From CAYSCS01 sp964429695 (GTDB lineage: Bacteria; Acidobacteriota; Aminicenantia; Aminicenantales; Aminicenantaceae), in assembly GCA_964429695.1 (NCBI GenBank), contig CAYSCS010000094.1:1-8309 (forward strand): a stretch of DNA of 8,309 nucleotides. The letters are read 5' to 3'. This document shows positions 7,711 through 8,309 of this stretch, piece after piece; position 1 is the first letter of the stretch, and each line of letters starts with the position of its first letter. The position numbers were made by a program, and so were the translations under genes. The notes beneath the pieces were generated by a model. The model was given only the letters and a program-made list of their open reading frames with translations, did no database searches and was not told where the DNA came from.

Positions 7711-7980
7711 TTTTCATTCTCCAGTTTATATCGCGTAGCTCTTACTCTTACAGTTTCCTCAATTATATCTTTTAATTACTCGTGCGAAGATTAACATTTT
7801 TACCAATTAATCTAGAGATGAACCAGATTAATAAAAGAATAAAAAAGTCCATTTTTCATTTTTTAGCTAATGGCACGGCTCTTAATCTAATGTTTACCTC
7901 TGTTTACCTCAATGATATCTTTCATTTATCTCTATGAGAATCAACGTTTTCATCAATTAACAGGGAATTGAACCATTATT
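7711..7980. repeat. degenerate direct repeat, two units of about 120-130 bp
   Basis: Unit A (7711-7830) and unit B (7853-7980) align along most of their length: TTTTCATT, GCTCTTA, GTTT-CCTCAAT-ATATCTTT, CAATTAA and GAACCA occur in the same order. By eye about two thirds to three quarters of aligned bases match. Unit B carries an extra copy of TGTTTACCTC (7891-7900 and 7901-7910), which accounts for part of its extra length. The units contain no reading frame of note. A possible third, poorer copy begins at 7591 (TTTTCATTCTGGCTCTT). The function is unknown; an old noncoding duplication or a non-autonomous element are both possible. Confidence 0.6.
7891..7910. repeat. exact tandem duplication of a 10-mer
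   Basis: TGTTTACCTC occurs twice back to back inside repeat unit B. Unit A has a single counterpart (AGTTTCCTC). This is a simple slippage-type duplication that arose after the larger duplication. Confidence 0.8.
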
Positions 7981-8171
7981 TTTTATTTTCATTTTCCTTC
8001 AGTTGAGGTTAGGATTTCTTATACCTAAGAAAAAAATCAATGACTCTTCAAATCAATAAGGGGATGATTAATTTTTAAATGTCATGCTGACAATGGAGGA
8101 GAATTTAGAAAGGTTAAGATGGTAAAGCTAAGCGTTAAAATTAAAAAAATAGAACATAAGGAGAAGAACCC

Positions 8172-8309
8172 TTAATCTTCTACCTGCTCAAGAATCCAGT
8201 CAGACATGAATTCAAGGAACCCAGGCACAAATTCTTTAGGTAACTTGGTGTATTCGGATGGGCTTCCGGTAACGGCTTCTTGATAAAGATGATTTGCTTT
8301 GGGAAAGAT
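8172..8309 (-). CDS. alpha/beta-hydrolase, C-terminal fragment (gene continues beyond the right edge)
   Basis: The last 45 codons of a minus-strand gene end at TAA 8172-8174, and the frame is open to the window edge. The visible peptide contains FPKANHLYQEAVTGSPSEY and LPKEFVPGFLEFMSDWILEQ. This is the typical end of serine alpha/beta-hydrolases related to dienelactone hydrolase: His in ANHLYQ would be the catalytic histidine, followed by the TGSPxEY-x-L-x-K-x-FVPGFL segment and an amphipathic last helix. The nucleophile, acid residue and any signal peptide lie outside the window, so substrate and location cannot be told. Whether it relates to the peptidase-receptor locus is unknown, as more than 1 kb of noncoding DNA and an insertion relic separate them. 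Confidence 0.82.
   Translation of the reverse strand: MFPKANHLYQEAVTGSPSEYTKLPKEFVPGFLEFMSDWILEQVED

Larger units (their letters stand above)
7591..8171. other. 581-bp gene-free, AT-rich stretch
   Basis: Between the insertion-sequence relic and the hydrolase stop codon I see no supported gene, tRNA or other RNA on either strand. It holds the degenerate direct repeats (7711-7980). Very short frames such as ATG 8119 to TAA 8173 (about 18 codons) have no strong support. A run of seven A (8143-8149), which is a T-run on the minus strand just after the hydrolase gene, lacks a good preceding stem and is not called a terminator. Confidence 0.6.

Noticed and set aside
7711..7980. CRISPR array
   Set aside because: There are only two long, imperfect units and no regular spacing of short identical repeats.
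8092..8174. Short plus-strand frames after GGAGG-like sequence (about 11 and 18 codons)
   Set aside because: They are too short, have poor spacing and no recognisable product. The longer one ends opposite the hydrolase stop codon.

Overview
The window looks like chromosomal DNA of an AT-rich Gram-negative bacterium. The reasons are an outer-membrane TonB-dependent receptor with an N-terminal carboxypeptidase-regulatory-like domain, Sec signal peptides, and clear GGAG-type ribosome binding sites. Large M28 peptidases beside such a receptor fit the Acidobacteriota/Aminicenantia-like part of the tree, but this placement is an inference from protein style and no marker gene is present.

Layout from left to right. 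Positions 1-232 hold the 3' flank of a peptidase gene, two overlapping hairpins and a possible partial minus-strand reading frame running off the left edge. Positions 233-2329 (minus) encode an intact exported M28-type peptidase with a PA domain and a C-terminal winged-helix-like domain. Positions 2372-4493 (minus) hold a tandem paralogue whose 5' end is broken by a +1 frameshift in the signal peptide and an in-frame TAA; only its last 643 codons are open. A 214-bp divergent intergenic region (4494-4707) separates it from a complete 741-residue TonB-dependent receptor (4708-6933, plus).

Positions 6934-8171 contain no intact gene. This stretch holds a decayed IS200/IS605-type element (about 7041-7590) with both end hairpins and a tnpA relic whose HxH and tyrosine codons survive among two stop codons and two frame changes. 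Beyond it lies a degenerate direct repeat of about 120-130 bp (7711-7830 and 7853-7980). The right edge (8172-8309, minus) is the C-terminus of an alpha/beta-hydrolase.

Together the two peptidases and the receptor suggest a small peptide-scavenging locus, with periplasmic or surface proteolysis and TonB-driven uptake; this functional link is inferred from position only. The main surprise is that the paralogue with the textbook active site is the broken one, while the intact one has lost the Asp of its HxD motif and the SDH motif. I did not find a clearly new multi-gene system.
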